DNA of 64,000 nt from Trabulsiella odontotermitis (GCF_001297775.1 NZ_LIFX01000008.1:124079-188078); one strand, 5' to 3'. Counted from the first letter of the stretch, positions 29,950 through 40,668 are shown. Notes: generated by a model not told the origin, from the sequence alone. Translations and numbers: made by a program.

Positions 29950-31061
29950 TTTCGCCTCCTGATTGAACACCTGTGGTCCATAACCAAAAAACAGGCGTAT
30001 TATTAAGGCGTAATAAAAATAAAATACACATGCGCGAAGTATATGTGGCGCAGATAATATAATTAATTGGAGTCATGAATAAGACCTGAACGTCAGCGTT
30101 ACGCAGGCCAGATTGTTATTAGCGTTAAAGGTAATAATGTCATTTTGTGAGATTACTCACCTGAATGTATTGAGCTGAGAAATAGATGGAAGAAGTCGTC
30201 TTACAAAAAAGAACATGTGGAAATACAATTTGTTATGTGTTGTTAGTCTTTCTGTTAATCATATCGCGTGAAACAGAGAACAGTAAGCTATCTGCTCTGC
30301 GGGAAGCATGGCAGCATTTCTTAATAATCCCCCTGTCATTTATTTTTATACTGCTGTGAGCACTTACTGTGGCGTTGTTAGTGTGGATAAACATCGGCCA
30401 CCTCAAACCTTCAACCTGGCGTTTGTAAGCCTGCACATACTGCTTACCTGCCGTGTTTATTAGGGCGCTAATAAAAATCAAAATAATGTCATGTGTTCTA
30501 CGACAAAGGCACGATAGAAAAATAATGTGAAGCAGTTAACATTAACAATTTCGCCAACCGAGTCAGGCAGGGGAGAATCCATGTTAAATAATAAATTTTT
30601 TACTAATATTATTTTTGCTACACGGTAACGATGCAGCCTTTGATTGCTACATATGTTTAACAAAAACAGCACAACGTTTACCGCATTTAAACACCATTAA
30701 CAGGATTTGATGAAATTGATATAAATAAATGTTTAATGATTGGAAAATTCCTGGTAAAGGGTTAAATTGTCGCAGATCAAGTTGGCTGTCCCGACGCGTT
30801 TTAGCTATAAATTGATCAATGTCCAAAAACGTAAATTTTGTACTGCAAAAACCTGTTTATTGTAAGGGTTTTGCGGCGTAATATAATTGCGGATCAAATT
30901 GGTTTTTTTATTAACGTGTTTGTAACCTTTAATGATTGTCGTTTCCTCTTGTAGGAAGTCAGCAACGACGTTGGATGCAAATTAATTGTATTGGGGCATG
31001 TGTGTGAACCGCTCAGACGGGTTCATTCTCGGAGTCTTCATGCGATGAGCAAGGAGTCAAG
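29950..31061. other. 1.1-kb AT-rich intergenic region upstream of cydA
   Basis: No full-size gene is convincing here. The two longest minus-strand readings (30233-30481 and 30478-30672) have poor starts and no family resemblance. It holds the promoter of the 29179-29949 gene on the left and the long cydA control region on the right, with FNR-like half-sites (TTGATCAA at 30812-30819) and ArcA-like GTTAACATTAAC near 30535. E. coli cyd is known to be controlled by ArcA and FNR; my site calls are tentative. Two short plus-strand ORFs are listed separately or as findings. Confidence 0.6.
30186..30359 (+). CDS. Candidate 57-residue small membrane protein
   Basis: ATG at 30186 opens a 57-codon frame starting MEEVVLQKRTCGNTICYVLL and ending with TGA at 30357. 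The product has two hydrophobic segments (about residues 16-27 and 46-57) separated by a charged stretch (SRETENSKLSALREAWQ), a hairpin-type membrane topology. The ribosome site (GAGCTGAGAA) is weak, and the surrounding DNA is AT-rich, which raises the chance of a fortuitous hydrophobic ORF. No homologue is recognised. Confidence 0.25.
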   Translation: MEEVVLQKRTCGNTICYVLLVFLLIISRETENSKLSALREAWQHFLIIPLSFIFILL

Positions 31062-32630
31062 ATGTTAGATATAGTCGAACTGTCGCGCTTACAGTTTGCC
31101 TTGACCGCGATGTACCACTTCCTGTTTGTGCCGCTGACGCTCGGTATGGCGTTCCTGCTGGCCATCATGGAAACCGTGTATGTCCTTTCCGGCAAACAGA
31201 TTTATAAAGATATGACTAAGTTCTGGGGCAAGTTGTTTGGGATCAACTTCGCTCTGGGTGTTGCCACCGGTTTGACCATGGAGTTCCAGTTCGGGACGAA
31301 CTGGTCTTATTATTCTCACTACGTGGGAGACATCTTCGGTGCGCCGCTGGCCATTGAAGGTCTGATGGCGTTCTTCCTCGAATCCACCTTTGTAGGTCTG
31401 TTCTTCTTTGGTTGGGACCGTCTGGGCAAAGTCCAGCATATGGCGGTAACCTGGCTGGTTGCGCTGGGTTCTAACCTCTCCGCGTTGTGGATCCTTGTCG
31501 CGAACGGTTGGATGCAAAACCCGATCGCCTCGGATTTCAACTTTGAAACCATGCGTATGGAAATGGTGAGCTTCTCTGAGCTGGTACTGAACCCGGTTGC
31601 TCAGGTGAAGTTTGTTCACACCGTAGCATCAGGTTATGTCACCGGGGCGATGTTCATCCTCGGTATCAGCGCCTGGTATATGCTGAAAGGTCGTGATTTC
31701 GCGTTTGCGAAACGTTCCTTTGCCATTGCGGCAAGCTTCGGTATGGCGGCAGTGCTGTCCGTTATCGTTCTGGGTGATGAATCCGGTTACGAAATGGGCG
31801 ACGTACAAAAAACTAAACTCGCCGCTATTGAAGCTGAATGGGAAACGCAGCCTGCGCCAGCCGCCTTTACGCTGTTCGGTATTCCTGATCAGGATGCGCA
31901 GCAAAACCATTTCGCGATTCAAATCCCTTATGCACTGGGGATCATCGCTACCCGTTCCGTCGATACGCCGGTTGTCGGTCTGAAAGACCTGATGGTGCAG
32001 CATGAAAACCGTATCCGTAACGGGATGACCGCGTACAAACTGCTGGAAGAGTTGCGCGCGGGTTCTACTGATCAGGCGGTCCGCGATCAGTTCAACAGCG
32101 TGAAGAAAGACCTGGGCTACGGCCTGTTGCTGAAGCGCTATACGCCGGACGTGGTGAATGCGACCGATGCACAAATCCAGCAGGCGACGAAAGATTCCAT
32201 TCCTCGCGTTGCGCCGCTGTACTTCGCCTTCCGTATCATGGTGGCGTGCGGCATCCTGTTGCTGTTCATCATTGCGGCGTCTTTCTGGGCCGTTATACGT
32301 AACCGCATCGGTGACAAGAAATGGGTCCTGCGCGCGGCATTCTATGGTATTCCGCTGCCGTGGATTGCTGTAGAAGCGGGCTGGTTCGTCGCCGAGTATG
32401 GCCGTCAACCGTGGGCTATCGGTGAAGTGCTGCCGACGGCAGTGGCGAACTCGTCGCTGACCGCAGGCGATATTCTCTTCTCGATGATACTGATCTGCGG
32501 CTTGTATACCCTGTTCCTGGTGGCTGAACTTTATCTGATGTTTAAGTTCGCGCGCCTTGGCCCAAGCAGCCTGAAAACCGGTCGCTATCACTATGAGCAG
32601 TCGCTTTCGACGACTCAGCCGGCACGCTAA
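31062..32630 (+). CDS. cydA: Cytochrome bd-I ubiquinol oxidase subunit I
   Basis: Haem-carrying subunit of the high-affinity bd-I oxidase that reduces oxygen with quinol without proton pumping. The 522 residues match the E. coli length. Visible features are haem ligand H19 in [11 protein letters not shown], the conserved GRQPW segment ([15 protein letters not shown], about 390), the long periplasmic Q loop (about 240-330) and multiple membrane helices. It leads cydABX-ybgE behind a long regulatory region; GGAGTC precedes the ATG. Confidence 0.98.
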   Translation: MLDIVELSRLQFALTAMYHFLFVPLTLGMAFLLAIMETVYVLSGKQIYKDMTKFWGKLFGINFALGVATGLTMEFQFGTNWSYYSHYVGDIFGAPLAIEGLMAFFLESTFVGLFFFGWDRLGKVQHMAVTWLVALGSNLSALWILVANGWMQNPIASDFNFETMRMEMVSFSELVLNPVAQVKFVHTVASGYVTGAMFILGISAWYMLKGRDFAFAKRSFAIAASFGMAAVLSVIVLGDESGYEMGDVQKTKLAAIEAEWETQPAPAAFTLFGIPDQDAQQNHFAIQIPYALGIIATRSVDTPVVGLKDLMVQHENRIRNGMTAYKLLEELRAGSTDQAVRDQFNSVKKDLGYGLLLKRYTPDVVNATDAQIQQATKDSIPRVAPLYFAFRIMVACGILLLFIIAASFWAVIRNRIGDKKWVLRAAFYGIPLPWIAVEAGWFVAEYGRQPWAIGEVLPTAVANSSLTAGDILFSMILICGLYTLFLVAELYLMFKFARLGPSSLKTGRYHYEQSLSTTQPAR

Positions 32631-32645
32631 GACAGGAGTCATCAA

Positions 32646-33785
32646 ATGATCGATTATGAAGTATTACGTTTTATCTGGTGGCTGCTGGTCGGTGTACTGC
32701 TGATTGGCTTTGCCGTCACAGACGGTTTCGACATGGGGGTGGGCATGCTCACCCGTTTCCTCGGTCGTAATGACACCGAGCGTCGAATCATGATCAACTC
32801 AATCGCTCCGCACTGGGACGGTAACCAGGTGTGGCTGATCACCGCCGGTGGCGCGCTGTTTGCGGCCTGGCCGATGGTCTATGCCGCAGCGTTCTCCGGC
32901 TTCTATGTGGCGATGATCCTTGTTCTGGCGTCGTTGTTCTTCCGTCCGGTCGGTTTCGATTACCGTTCGAAGATTGAAGAAAACCGCTGGCGTAACATGT
33001 GGGACTGGGGCATTTTCCTCGGTAGCTTCGTCCCGCCGCTGGTCATTGGCGTGGCGTTCGGCAACCTGCTGCAGGGCGTACCGTTTAATGTGGACGAGTA
33101 TCTGCGTCTCTATTACACCGGTAACTTCTTCCAGTTGCTGAACCCGTTTGGTCTGTTGGCAGGGATTGTCAGCGTCGCCATGATCCTGACGCAGGGTGCG
33201 ACCTATCTGCAAATGCGTACCGTTGGCGAACTGCATCTGCGTTCGAAAGCGACCGCACAGGTCACTGCGCTGGTTACTCTGGTTTGCTTCGCGCTGGCAG
33301 GTGTCTGGGTGGTTTACGGAATTGACGGCTATGTCGTTAAATCCGTCATCGACCACTCCGCGGCCTCTAACCCGCTGACGAAAGAAGTGGCGCGTGAAGC
33401 GGGTGCGTGGATGGCGAACTTTAACAGCGCGCCGATCCTGTGGCTGATTCCGGCTCTGGGTGTGGTCCTGCCGCTGCTGACCATCCTGACCGCGCGTATG
33501 GACAGAAGCGCCTGGGCGTTCCTGTTCTCTTCGCTGACGCTGGCCTGCATTATTCTGACTGCCGGTGTGGCGATGTTCCCGTTCGTGATGCCGTCCAGCA
33601 CGATGATGAACGCCAGTCTGACCATGTGGGATGCGACGTCCAGCCATATCACGCTGAACCTGATGACCTACGTTGCAATCATCTTCGTTCCGATTGTTCT
33701 GGCTTACACCATCTGGTGTTACTGGAAGATGTTTGGTCGCATCACCAAAGAACATATCGAAAGCAACACCCACTCTCTGTACTAA
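32646..33785 (+). CDS. cydB: Cytochrome bd-I ubiquinol oxidase subunit II
   Basis: Membrane subunit pairing with CydA. The 379 residues (E. coli length) start MIDYEVLRFIWWLLVG and include TDGFDMGVGML and RIMINSIAPHWDGNQVWLI, the conserved first loop of the family, with about eight membrane helices. It starts 15 nt after cydA. Confidence 0.98.
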   Translation: MIDYEVLRFIWWLLVGVLLIGFAVTDGFDMGVGMLTRFLGRNDTERRIMINSIAPHWDGNQVWLITAGGALFAAWPMVYAAAFSGFYVAMILVLASLFFRPVGFDYRSKIEENRWRNMWDWGIFLGSFVPPLVIGVAFGNLLQGVPFNVDEYLRLYYTGNFFQLLNPFGLLAGIVSVAMILTQGATYLQMRTVGELHLRSKATAQVTALVTLVCFALAGVWVVYGIDGYVVKSVIDHSAASNPLTKEVAREAGAWMANFNSAPILWLIPALGVVLPLLTILTARMDRSAWAFLFSSLTLACIILTAGVAMFPFVMPSSTMMNASLTMWDATSSHITLNLMTYVAIIFVPIVLAYTIWCYWKMFGRITKEHIESNTHSLY

Positions 33786-33799
33786 GTAAGGAGCAAATT

Positions 33800-33904
33800 A
33801 TGTGGTACTTTGCATGGATTCTGGGGACGCTTCTGGCTTGTGCCTTTGGGGTGGTCACCGCGCTGGCTCTGGAGCATGTTGAATCCGGACAAGAAGATCA
33901 TTAA
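33800..33904 (+). CDS. cydX: Cytochrome bd-I accessory subunit CydX
   Basis: A 34-residue single-helix peptide required for stable, active bd-I oxidase. It reads MWYFAWILGTLLACAFG and continues VVTALALEHVESGQEDH. E. coli CydX has 37 residues; this copy lacks three residues of the C-terminal tail (the KAG before QED), which lies after the membrane helix and is not expected to be essential. AAGGAG precedes the ATG; the stop shares a base with ybgE. Confidence 0.96.
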   Translation: MWYFAWILGTLLACAFGVVTALALEHVESGQEDH

Positions 33905-34197
33905 TGAAAAATATTATCGCAATGTTATATGCGGTAATGGACAAGGGCCCGTTAAGGGCCCTTTCCTTACTGATGGCACTGGTGCTGGCAGGCTGCATGT
34001 TCTGGGATCCATCACGTTTTGCGGCGAAAACCAGTGTACTTTCCATCTGGCAGGGTTTGCTGCTGATATGGGCTGTATGCGCAGGGGTTATCCATGGCGT
34101 TGGTTTTCGACCGAAAGCCCTTCACTGGCAGGGCATTTTCTGCCCGCTGATCGCTGATCTGGTCTTGCTCGCCGGGCTGATTTTCTTCTTTGCCTGA
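33904..34197 (+). CDS. ybgE: Cyd operon protein YbgE
   Basis: A 97-residue membrane protein conserved at the end of cydABX operons; function not established. Three hydrophobic segments are visible, with the family text DKGPLRALSLLMALVLAGCMFWDPSRFA near the N-terminus (split at the cysteine) and GVIHGVGFRPK. ATG overlaps the cydX stop (TAATG). Confidence 0.93.
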   Translation: MKNIIAMLYAVMDKGPLRALSLLMALVLAGCMFWDPSRFAAKTSVLSIWQGLLLIWAVCAGVIHGVGFRPKALHWQGIFCPLIADLVLLAGLIFFFA

Positions 34198-34346
34198 TTA
34201 AGAATCCTCCGCAATCTTTTATGGGCTGACGCAGGCCCATAAAAATTTACTCTCCGTTTACTTACACCCATTCCAAACCCTCTTGACCGCGCGTATAGTA
34301 GCGAAGTTTGAATGCTCTAAACTTTTTTGTATTACCGGGATGTAAA

Positions 34347-35440
<1,094 letters not shown>

Positions 35441-35443
35441 GCC

Positions 35444-35872
35444 ATGGCCAGAGCACGTGGACGCGGGCGTCGCGAACTGAAGTCCGAGATTAATATTGTT
35501 CCGCTGCTGGATGTGTTGTTGGTGCTGCTGCTGATCTTCATGGCGACTGCGCCAATCATTACACAGAGCGTGGAAGTGGATCTGCCTGATGCGACGGATT
35601 CGCAAACGGTCAGCACCAATGACGATCCCCCGGTTATCGTTGAAGTTTCCGGCGTGGGTCAGTACAGCGTGAACGTTGGCCAGGACAAGATGCCGCAATT
35701 GCCGCCGGAGCAGGTTGTTGCTGAAGCGCAGCGTCGTCTTGAGGCGAATCCGAAAACGGTCTTCTTAATCGGTGGCGCAAAAGATGTGCCATATGATGAA
35801 ATTATTAAAGCGCTGAACCTGTTACACAGCGCCGGTGTGAAGTCGGTCGGTCTGATGACCCAGCCGATTTAA
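35444..35872 (+). CDS. tolR: Tol-Pal system protein TolR
   Basis: ExbD-type subunit with one membrane helix (about 18-40) that bears the proton-path aspartate in INIVPLLDVLLVLLLIF, and a periplasmic domain ending GLMTQPI. It has 142 residues, the E. coli length, and works with TolQ and TolA. Confidence 0.97.
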   Translation: MARARGRGRRELKSEINIVPLLDVLLVLLLIFMATAPIITQSVEVDLPDATDSQTVSTNDDPPVIVEVSGVGQYSVNVGQDKMPQLPPEQVVAEAQRRLEANPKTVFLIGGAKDVPYDEIIKALNLLHSAGVKSVGLMTQPI

Positions 35873-35908
35873 CCGGTGAAACAGGTACAAAGTTTTTGGG
35901 AACCGAGA

Positions 35909-37111
35909 GTGTCGAAGGCAACCGAACAAAACGACAAGCTTAAACGCGCGATCATCATTTCAGTAGTGCTGCATATCATATTGATCGCACTGCTGATCTG
36001 GAGTTCGTTCGATGAGCATATAGATGCTTCTGCTGGCGGCGGCGGTGGTTCAGCCATTGACGCCGTGATGGTTGACCCGGGTGCGGTCGTCCAGAACTAC
36101 GACAGGCAGCAGCAGCAACAGGCCAGCGCCAGACGTGCTCAGGAGCAGCGTGATAAACAAGCGCAGCAGCAGGCGGAAGAACTGCGTGAGAAGCAGGCCG
36201 CGGAGCAGGAACGTCTGAAGCAACTGGAAAAAGAACGTTTAGACGCACAGGAAGCGGCGAAGAGCGCGCAGGAGAAGCAAAAGCAGGCTGAAGAGGCTGC
36301 GGCGAAAGCGGCGGCAGATGCCAAAGCCAAAGCGGAAGCTGACGCCAAAGCAGCGGCTGATGCGGCGAAGAAAGCCGCTGCCGACGCGCAGAAAAAAGCC
36401 GAAGCTGATGCGGCAAAAGCCGCCGCTGATGCGAAGAAGAAAGCGGAAGCTGAAGCAGCAAAAGCCGCTGCCGACGCGAAGAAGAAAGCAGAAGCCGACG
36501 CGGCTAAGAAAGCCCAGCAGGACGCAGAGAAAAAAGCGGCCGCTGAGGCTAAGCAAGCCGCCGCGGAGAAAGCCGCAGCCGAAAAAGCCGCTGCCGCCAA
36601 AGCCGCTGCCGCCGAGAAGAAAGCGGCTGCGGAAAAAGCAGCCGCAGAGAAAGCGGCTGCTGATAAAGCCGCTAAAGCTGCCGCCGCCAAAAAAGCCGCC
36701 GCAGCAAAAGCGTCTGAAGCCAATGTTGACGATCTTTTCGGTGACCTGAGTTCAGGTAAGAATGCGCCGAAAACTGGTGGAGGAGCGAAAGGGAACAATG
36801 CTTCACCCGCCGGAAGCGGTAACAATAAAAATAACGGTGCATCAGGGGCGGATATCAGTAACTACGCCGGGCAGATAAAAGCAGCGATCGAAAGCCGTTT
36901 TTATGACGCTTCCTCTTATGCCGGTAAGACATGTACATTACGTATCAAAATGGCGCCAGATGGCATGCTTCTGGATATTCAGTCTGAAGGTGGCGACCCT
37001 GCGCTTTGTAGCGCGGCGCTCTCCGCAGCCCGTCAGGCGAAGTATCCAAAACCGCCATCACAGGCAGTATACGAAGTATTCAAGAATGCGCCGCTGGACT
37101 TCAAACCTTAA
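35909..37111 (+). CDS. tolA: Tol-Pal system protein TolA
   Basis: Spans the periplasm linking TolQR to TolB/Pal and serves as entry point for colicins and filamentous phage. GTG at 35909 (VSKATEQNDKLKRAIIIS) is chosen by homology over the GTG at 35876. The 400 residues comprise one N-terminal helix (about 13-34), a glycine hinge (AGGGGGS), a roughly 230-residue Ala/Lys/Glu helical repeat region (domain II) and the globular C-terminal domain III with the disulfide cysteines in KTCTLRIKM and DPALCSAAL. It is about 20 residues shorter than E. coli TolA (421), the difference lying in the repeat region. Confidence 0.96.
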   Translation: MSKATEQNDKLKRAIIISVVLHIILIALLIWSSFDEHIDASAGGGGGSAIDAVMVDPGAVVQNYDRQQQQQASARRAQEQRDKQAQQQAEELREKQAAEQERLKQLEKERLDAQEAAKSAQEKQKQAEEAAAKAAADAKAKAEADAKAAADAAKKAAADAQKKAEADAAKAAADAKKKAEAEAAKAAADAKKKAEADAAKKAQQDAEKKAAAEAKQAAAEKAAAEKAAAAKAAAAEKKAAAEKAAAEKAAADKAAKAAAAKKAAAAKASEANVDDLFGDLSSGKNAPKTGGGAKGNNASPAGSGNNKNNGASGADISNYAGQIKAAIESRFYDASSYAGKTCTLRIKMAPDGMLLDIQSEGGDPALCSAALSAARQAKYPKPPSQAVYEVFKNAPLDFKP

Positions 37112-37243
37112 TGGTTTTCTCCCTGTGATAAGGGGAGAAAAACAAACTACGGTAGTCTCAGGGTTTTGGTAGTTTTGTGTATTTGAGTTTGTTAACATTC
37201 TGCTAAATTATCGTGGATTTTGTATCCGGATAAGGGAGATATG

Positions 37244-38536
37244 ATGAAGCAGGCATTACGAGTAGCATTTGGTTTTCTGATGCTGTGGGCAGCGGTGCTG
37301 CACGCAGAAGTACGTATCGAGATCACCCAGGGGGTGGACTCGGCGCGCCCGATTGGCGTTGTGCCTTTCCAGTGGGCCGGGCCGGGTGCTGCACCTGAAG
37401 ATATCGGCGGTATCGTTGCGGCTGACCTGCGCAACAGCGGTAAATTCAATCCGTTGGATCGTTCTCGCCTGCCTCAGCAGCCGGGTTCCGCGCAAGAAGT
37501 TCAGGCCGCAGCATGGTCTGCGCTGGGGATTGACGCTGTCGTCATCGGCCAGGTAACGCCTAACCCGGACGGTTCTTACAACGTCGCTTATCAGCTGGTT
37601 GATACCGGCGGCGCACCGGGCACCGTACTGGCGCAGAACACGTACAAAGTGAATAAGCAGTGGCTGCGTTATGCCGGTCATACTGCCAGTGATGAAGTGT
37701 TCGAGAAGCTGACCGGTATTAAAGGTGCGTTCCGTACCCGCATCGCCTATGTGGTGCAGACCAATGGCGGCCAGTTCCCGTATGAACTGCGCGTTTCTGA
37801 TTACGATGGTTACAACCAGTTCGTGGTACACCGTTCTCCGCAGCCGCTGATGTCTCCGGCATGGTCTCCGGACGGGTCTAAACTGGCTTACGTCACCTTC
37901 GAAAGCGGTCGTTCCGCGCTGGTTATCCAGACGCTGGCGAACGGTGCGGTGCGTCAGGTTGCTTCTTTCCCGCAGCACAACGGTGCGCCGATGTTCTCAC
38001 CGGATGGCAGCAAACTGGCCTTTGCGCTGTCTAAAACCGGTAGCCTGAACCTGTATGTGATGGATATCGGCTCTGGCCAGATCCGTCAGGTGACTAACGG
38101 TCGCAGCAATAACACCGAACCAAGCTGGTTCCCGGACAGCCAGAATCTGGCCTTCACCTCTGACCAGGCCGGTCGTCCGCAGGTATATAAAGTCAACGTT
38201 AACGGCGGTACTCCGCAACGTATTTCCTGGGAAGGCAATCAAAACCAGGATGCTGATGTGAGCGCTGACGGTAAATTTATGGTAATGGTAAGCTCGGCTA
38301 ATGGTGAGCAGCACATTGCCAAACAAGATCTGGAAGCGGGTGGCGTGCAGGTTCTGTCGTCAACGTTTTTGGATGAAACGCCAAGTCTGGCACCTAACGG
38401 CACTATGGTTATCTACAGCTCTTCTCAGGGGATGGGATCCGTGCTGAACCTGGTTTCTACAGATGGGCGTTTCAAAGCGCGTCTTCCGGCGACTGATGGA
38501 CAGGTCAAATTCCCTGCCTGGTCTCCGTATCTGTAA
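37244..38536 (+). CDS. tolB: Tol-Pal system beta-propeller protein TolB
   Basis: Periplasmic protein that binds Pal and TolA. ATG 37244 gives 430 residues, as in E. coli, with a signal peptide [21 protein letters not shown], an N-terminal domain carrying the TolA box (EVRIEITQG) and a six-bladed propeller with repeated [10 protein letters not shown] / [10 protein letters not shown] motifs. An in-frame ATG at 37241 adds one residue. The 132-nt spacer after tolA may hold an internal promoter. Confidence 0.96.
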   Translation: MKQALRVAFGFLMLWAAVLHAEVRIEITQGVDSARPIGVVPFQWAGPGAAPEDIGGIVAADLRNSGKFNPLDRSRLPQQPGSAQEVQAAAWSALGIDAVVIGQVTPNPDGSYNVAYQLVDTGGAPGTVLAQNTYKVNKQWLRYAGHTASDEVFEKLTGIKGAFRTRIAYVVQTNGGQFPYELRVSDYDGYNQFVVHRSPQPLMSPAWSPDGSKLAYVTFESGRSALVIQTLANGAVRQVASFPQHNGAPMFSPDGSKLAFALSKTGSLNLYVMDIGSGQIRQVTNGRSNNTEPSWFPDSQNLAFTSDQAGRPQVYKVNVNGGTPQRISWEGNQNQDADVSADGKFMVMVSSANGEQHIAKQDLEAGGVQVLSSTFLDETPSLAPNGTMVIYSSSQGMGSVLNLVSTDGRFKARLPATDGQVKFPAWSPYL

Positions 38537-38542
38537 TAATAA

Positions 38543-39085
<543 letters not shown>

Positions 39086-39094
39086 GAGAATCGC

Positions 39095-39895
39095 ATGAAC
39101 AGTAACTTCAGACATCACCTGTTGAGTCTGTCGTTACTGGTTGGAATAGCGGCCCCCTGGGCCGCTTTTGCTCAGGCACCAATCAGTAGTGTCGGCTCAG
39201 GCTCGGTCGAAGACCGCGTTACTCAACTCGAGCGTATTTCAAATGCTCACAGCCAGCTTTTAACCCAACTCCAGCAGCAACTTTCTGATAACCAGGCCGA
39301 TATTGACGCCCTCCGCGGACAGATTCAGGAGAGTCAGTACCAGCTGAATCAGGTTGTTGAACGCCAGAAACAAGTGCAGCTGCAGATTGACAGCCTTACC
39401 AGCGGCGGGGCGGCAACGCCAACGCAGCAGGCCGGGGGCGATCAAAACAGCAGTGCTGGCGCATCCACCACGGCGCCTGCGGCTGGTGCAGCCACGTCCG
39501 GCGCACCGGTGCAAAGCGGTGACGCCAATACCGATTACAATGCGGCTATCGCGCTGGTGAAGGATTCCTCTCGCCAGGACGACGCAATTGCCGCATTCCA
39601 GAACTTCATCAAAAAATACCCGGATTCCACTTACCAGCCGAACGCTAACTACTGGCTCGGTCAGTTGAATTACAACAAGGGTAAAAAAGATGATGCAGCC
39701 TATTATTTTGCTTCTGTCGTAAAAAACTACCCGAAATCACCCAAAGCCTCTGACGCGATGTACAAGGTCGGTGTGATCATGCAGGACAAAGGGGACACGG
39801 CAAAAGCGAAAGCGGTCTACCAGCAAGTGGTCAGTAAATATCCTGGTACCGAAGGCGCAAAACTGGCGCAAAAACGACTCGGATCGCTGCAATGA
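39095..39895 (+). CDS. cpoB: Cell division coordinator CpoB (YbgF)
   Basis: Periplasmic protein that coordinates peptidoglycan synthesis by PBP1B with Tol-driven outer-membrane constriction. The 266 residues (E. coli 263) comprise a signal peptide (to about 26), an N-terminal coiled-coil trimerisation region (about 35-105), an Ala/Ser/Gly linker and C-terminal TPR repeats (YPDSTYQPNANYWLGQLNYN, YPKSPKASDAMYKVG). It begins nine bases after pal and is the last gene of the cluster. Confidence 0.96.
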   Translation: MNSNFRHHLLSLSLLVGIAAPWAAFAQAPISSVGSGSVEDRVTQLERISNAHSQLLTQLQQQLSDNQADIDALRGQIQESQYQLNQVVERQKQVQLQIDSLTSGGAATPTQQAGGDQNSSAGASTTAPAAGAATSGAPVQSGDANTDYNAAIALVKDSSRQDDAIAAFQNFIKKYPDSTYQPNANYWLGQLNYNKGKKDDAAYYFASVVKNYPKSPKASDAMYKVGVIMQDKGDTAKAKAVYQQVVSKYPGTEGAKLAQKRLGSLQ

Positions 39896-39978
39896 TGACG
39901 GCATGACCAGGAATCGTGTTTTTTCTGGTCGTGTCGCCTGAAACGTAAGCAGTTAAGTGATCTTCATCGAAATTTTTG

Positions 39979-40006
39979 TTGCGCTGAAATCTTAAACCAG
40001 TAATAT
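39979..40006 (+). promoter_or_regulatory. Putative promoter of the tRNA cluster
   Basis: TTGCGC (39979-39984), 16-nt spacer and TAATAT (40001-40006) are followed by a GC-rich stretch (GCCGCCG), the discriminator pattern expected of stringently controlled tRNA promoters. It ends 49 nt before the first tRNA. Confidence 0.55.
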
Positions 40007-40054
40007 ATGCCGCCGTTGCCGAGGGATATCAAACATCTCCGAAGCAGCGCAAGT

Positions 40055-40130
40055 GGGTCGTTAGCTCAGTTGGTAGAGCAGTTGACTTTTAATCAATTGG
40101 TCGCAGGTTCGAATCCTGCACGACCCACCA
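40055..40130 (+). tRNA. lysT: tRNA-Lys (TTT), copy 1
   Basis: A 76-nt cloverleaf with GGGTCGT / ACGACCC acceptor arms, D-arm TAGCTCAGTTGGTAGAGC, anticodon loop CTTTTAA (anticodon TTT), T-arm GGTTCGAATCC and encoded CCA. First of five clustered tRNAs. Confidence 0.97.
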
Positions 40131-40154
40131 CTTAGCAATATCCAGCGTAGTATC

Positions 40155-40230
40155 GGGTGATTAGCTCAGCTGGGAGAGCACCTCCCTTACAAGGAGGGGG
40201 TCGGCGGTTCGATCCCGTCATCACCCACCA
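40155..40230 (+). tRNA. valT: tRNA-Val (TAC)
   Basis: A 76-nt tRNA with acceptor GGGTGAT / ATCACCC, anticodon stem-loop CTCCCTTACAAGGAG (anticodon TAC), T-arm GGTTCGATCCC and encoded CCA. It interrupts the Lys series. Confidence 0.97.
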
Positions 40231-40233
40231 CTC

Positions 40234-40309
40234 GGGTCGTTAGCTCAGTTGGTAGAGCAGTTGACTTTTAATCAATTGGTCGCAGGTTCGAATCCTGCAC
40301 GACCCACCA
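40234..40309 (+). tRNA. lysW: tRNA-Lys (TTT), copy 2
   Basis: A 76-base repeat of the first tRNA-Lys, only three bases after the tRNA-Val CCA end. Confidence 0.97.
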
Positions 40310-40368
40310 ATTTAGCATCCCACTCAGATGTTAAACGTAAAAAATATCTTCGAAGTCATGACCCGTAG

Positions 40369-40444
40369 GGGTCGTTAGCTCAGTTGGTAGAGCAGTTGAC
40401 TTTTAATCAATTGGTCGCAGGTTCGAGTCCTGCACGACCCACCA
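40369..40444 (+). tRNA. tRNA-Lys (TTT), copy 3 with T-loop variant
   Basis: A 76-nt tRNA-Lys identical to the others except GTTCGAGTCC in place of GTTCGAATCC, a single A-to-G change in the T loop that keeps the T54-T55-C56 text and the stem. Confidence 0.97.
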
Positions 40445-40466
40445 CTTCGAAGAACAATCCCGCAAG

Positions 40467-40542
40467 GGGTCGTTAGCTCAGTTGGTAGAGCAGTTGACTT
40501 TTAATCAATTGGTCGCAGGTTCGAATCCTGCACGACCCACCA
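40467..40542 (+). tRNA. tRNA-Lys (TTT), copy 4
   Basis: The last tRNA of the cluster, identical to copies 1 and 2, followed eight bases later by a terminator. Confidence 0.97.
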
Positions 40543-40549
40543 GTGTAGA

Positions 40550-40575
40550 AAGGCGCCCTAAAGGCGCCTTTTTGC
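40550..40575 (+). terminator. Terminator of the tRNA cluster
   Basis: AAGGCGCC-CTAAA-GGCGCCTT stem followed by TTT, directly after the final tRNA. Confidence 0.88.
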
Positions 40576-40668
40576 TGTCTGTGATATCCGCCTGTCAGTA
40601 TAAAAAACTCTCTCAAGGTTCTTTTTTGCTATCTGCGATATACCCCTGACATGCGCAATCTGCTATCT

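Noticed and set aside
30233-30672. Two minus-strand frames (82 and 64 codons) in the cydA upstream gap
   Set aside because: Starts lack ribosome sites, composition is not gene-like, and no homologue is recognised; kept only as part of the gap description.
36139-36825. Ala/Ser/Phe-rich 228-codon frame antisense to tolA
   Set aside because: It arises from the repetitive TolA domain II codons (reverse complement of Ala/Lys codons), not a gene.
40055-40542. CRISPR-like regularly spaced repeats
   Set aside because: The repeated units are 76-nt tRNA genes with full cloverleaf structure and encoded CCA; spacing is irregular and no cas genes are near.
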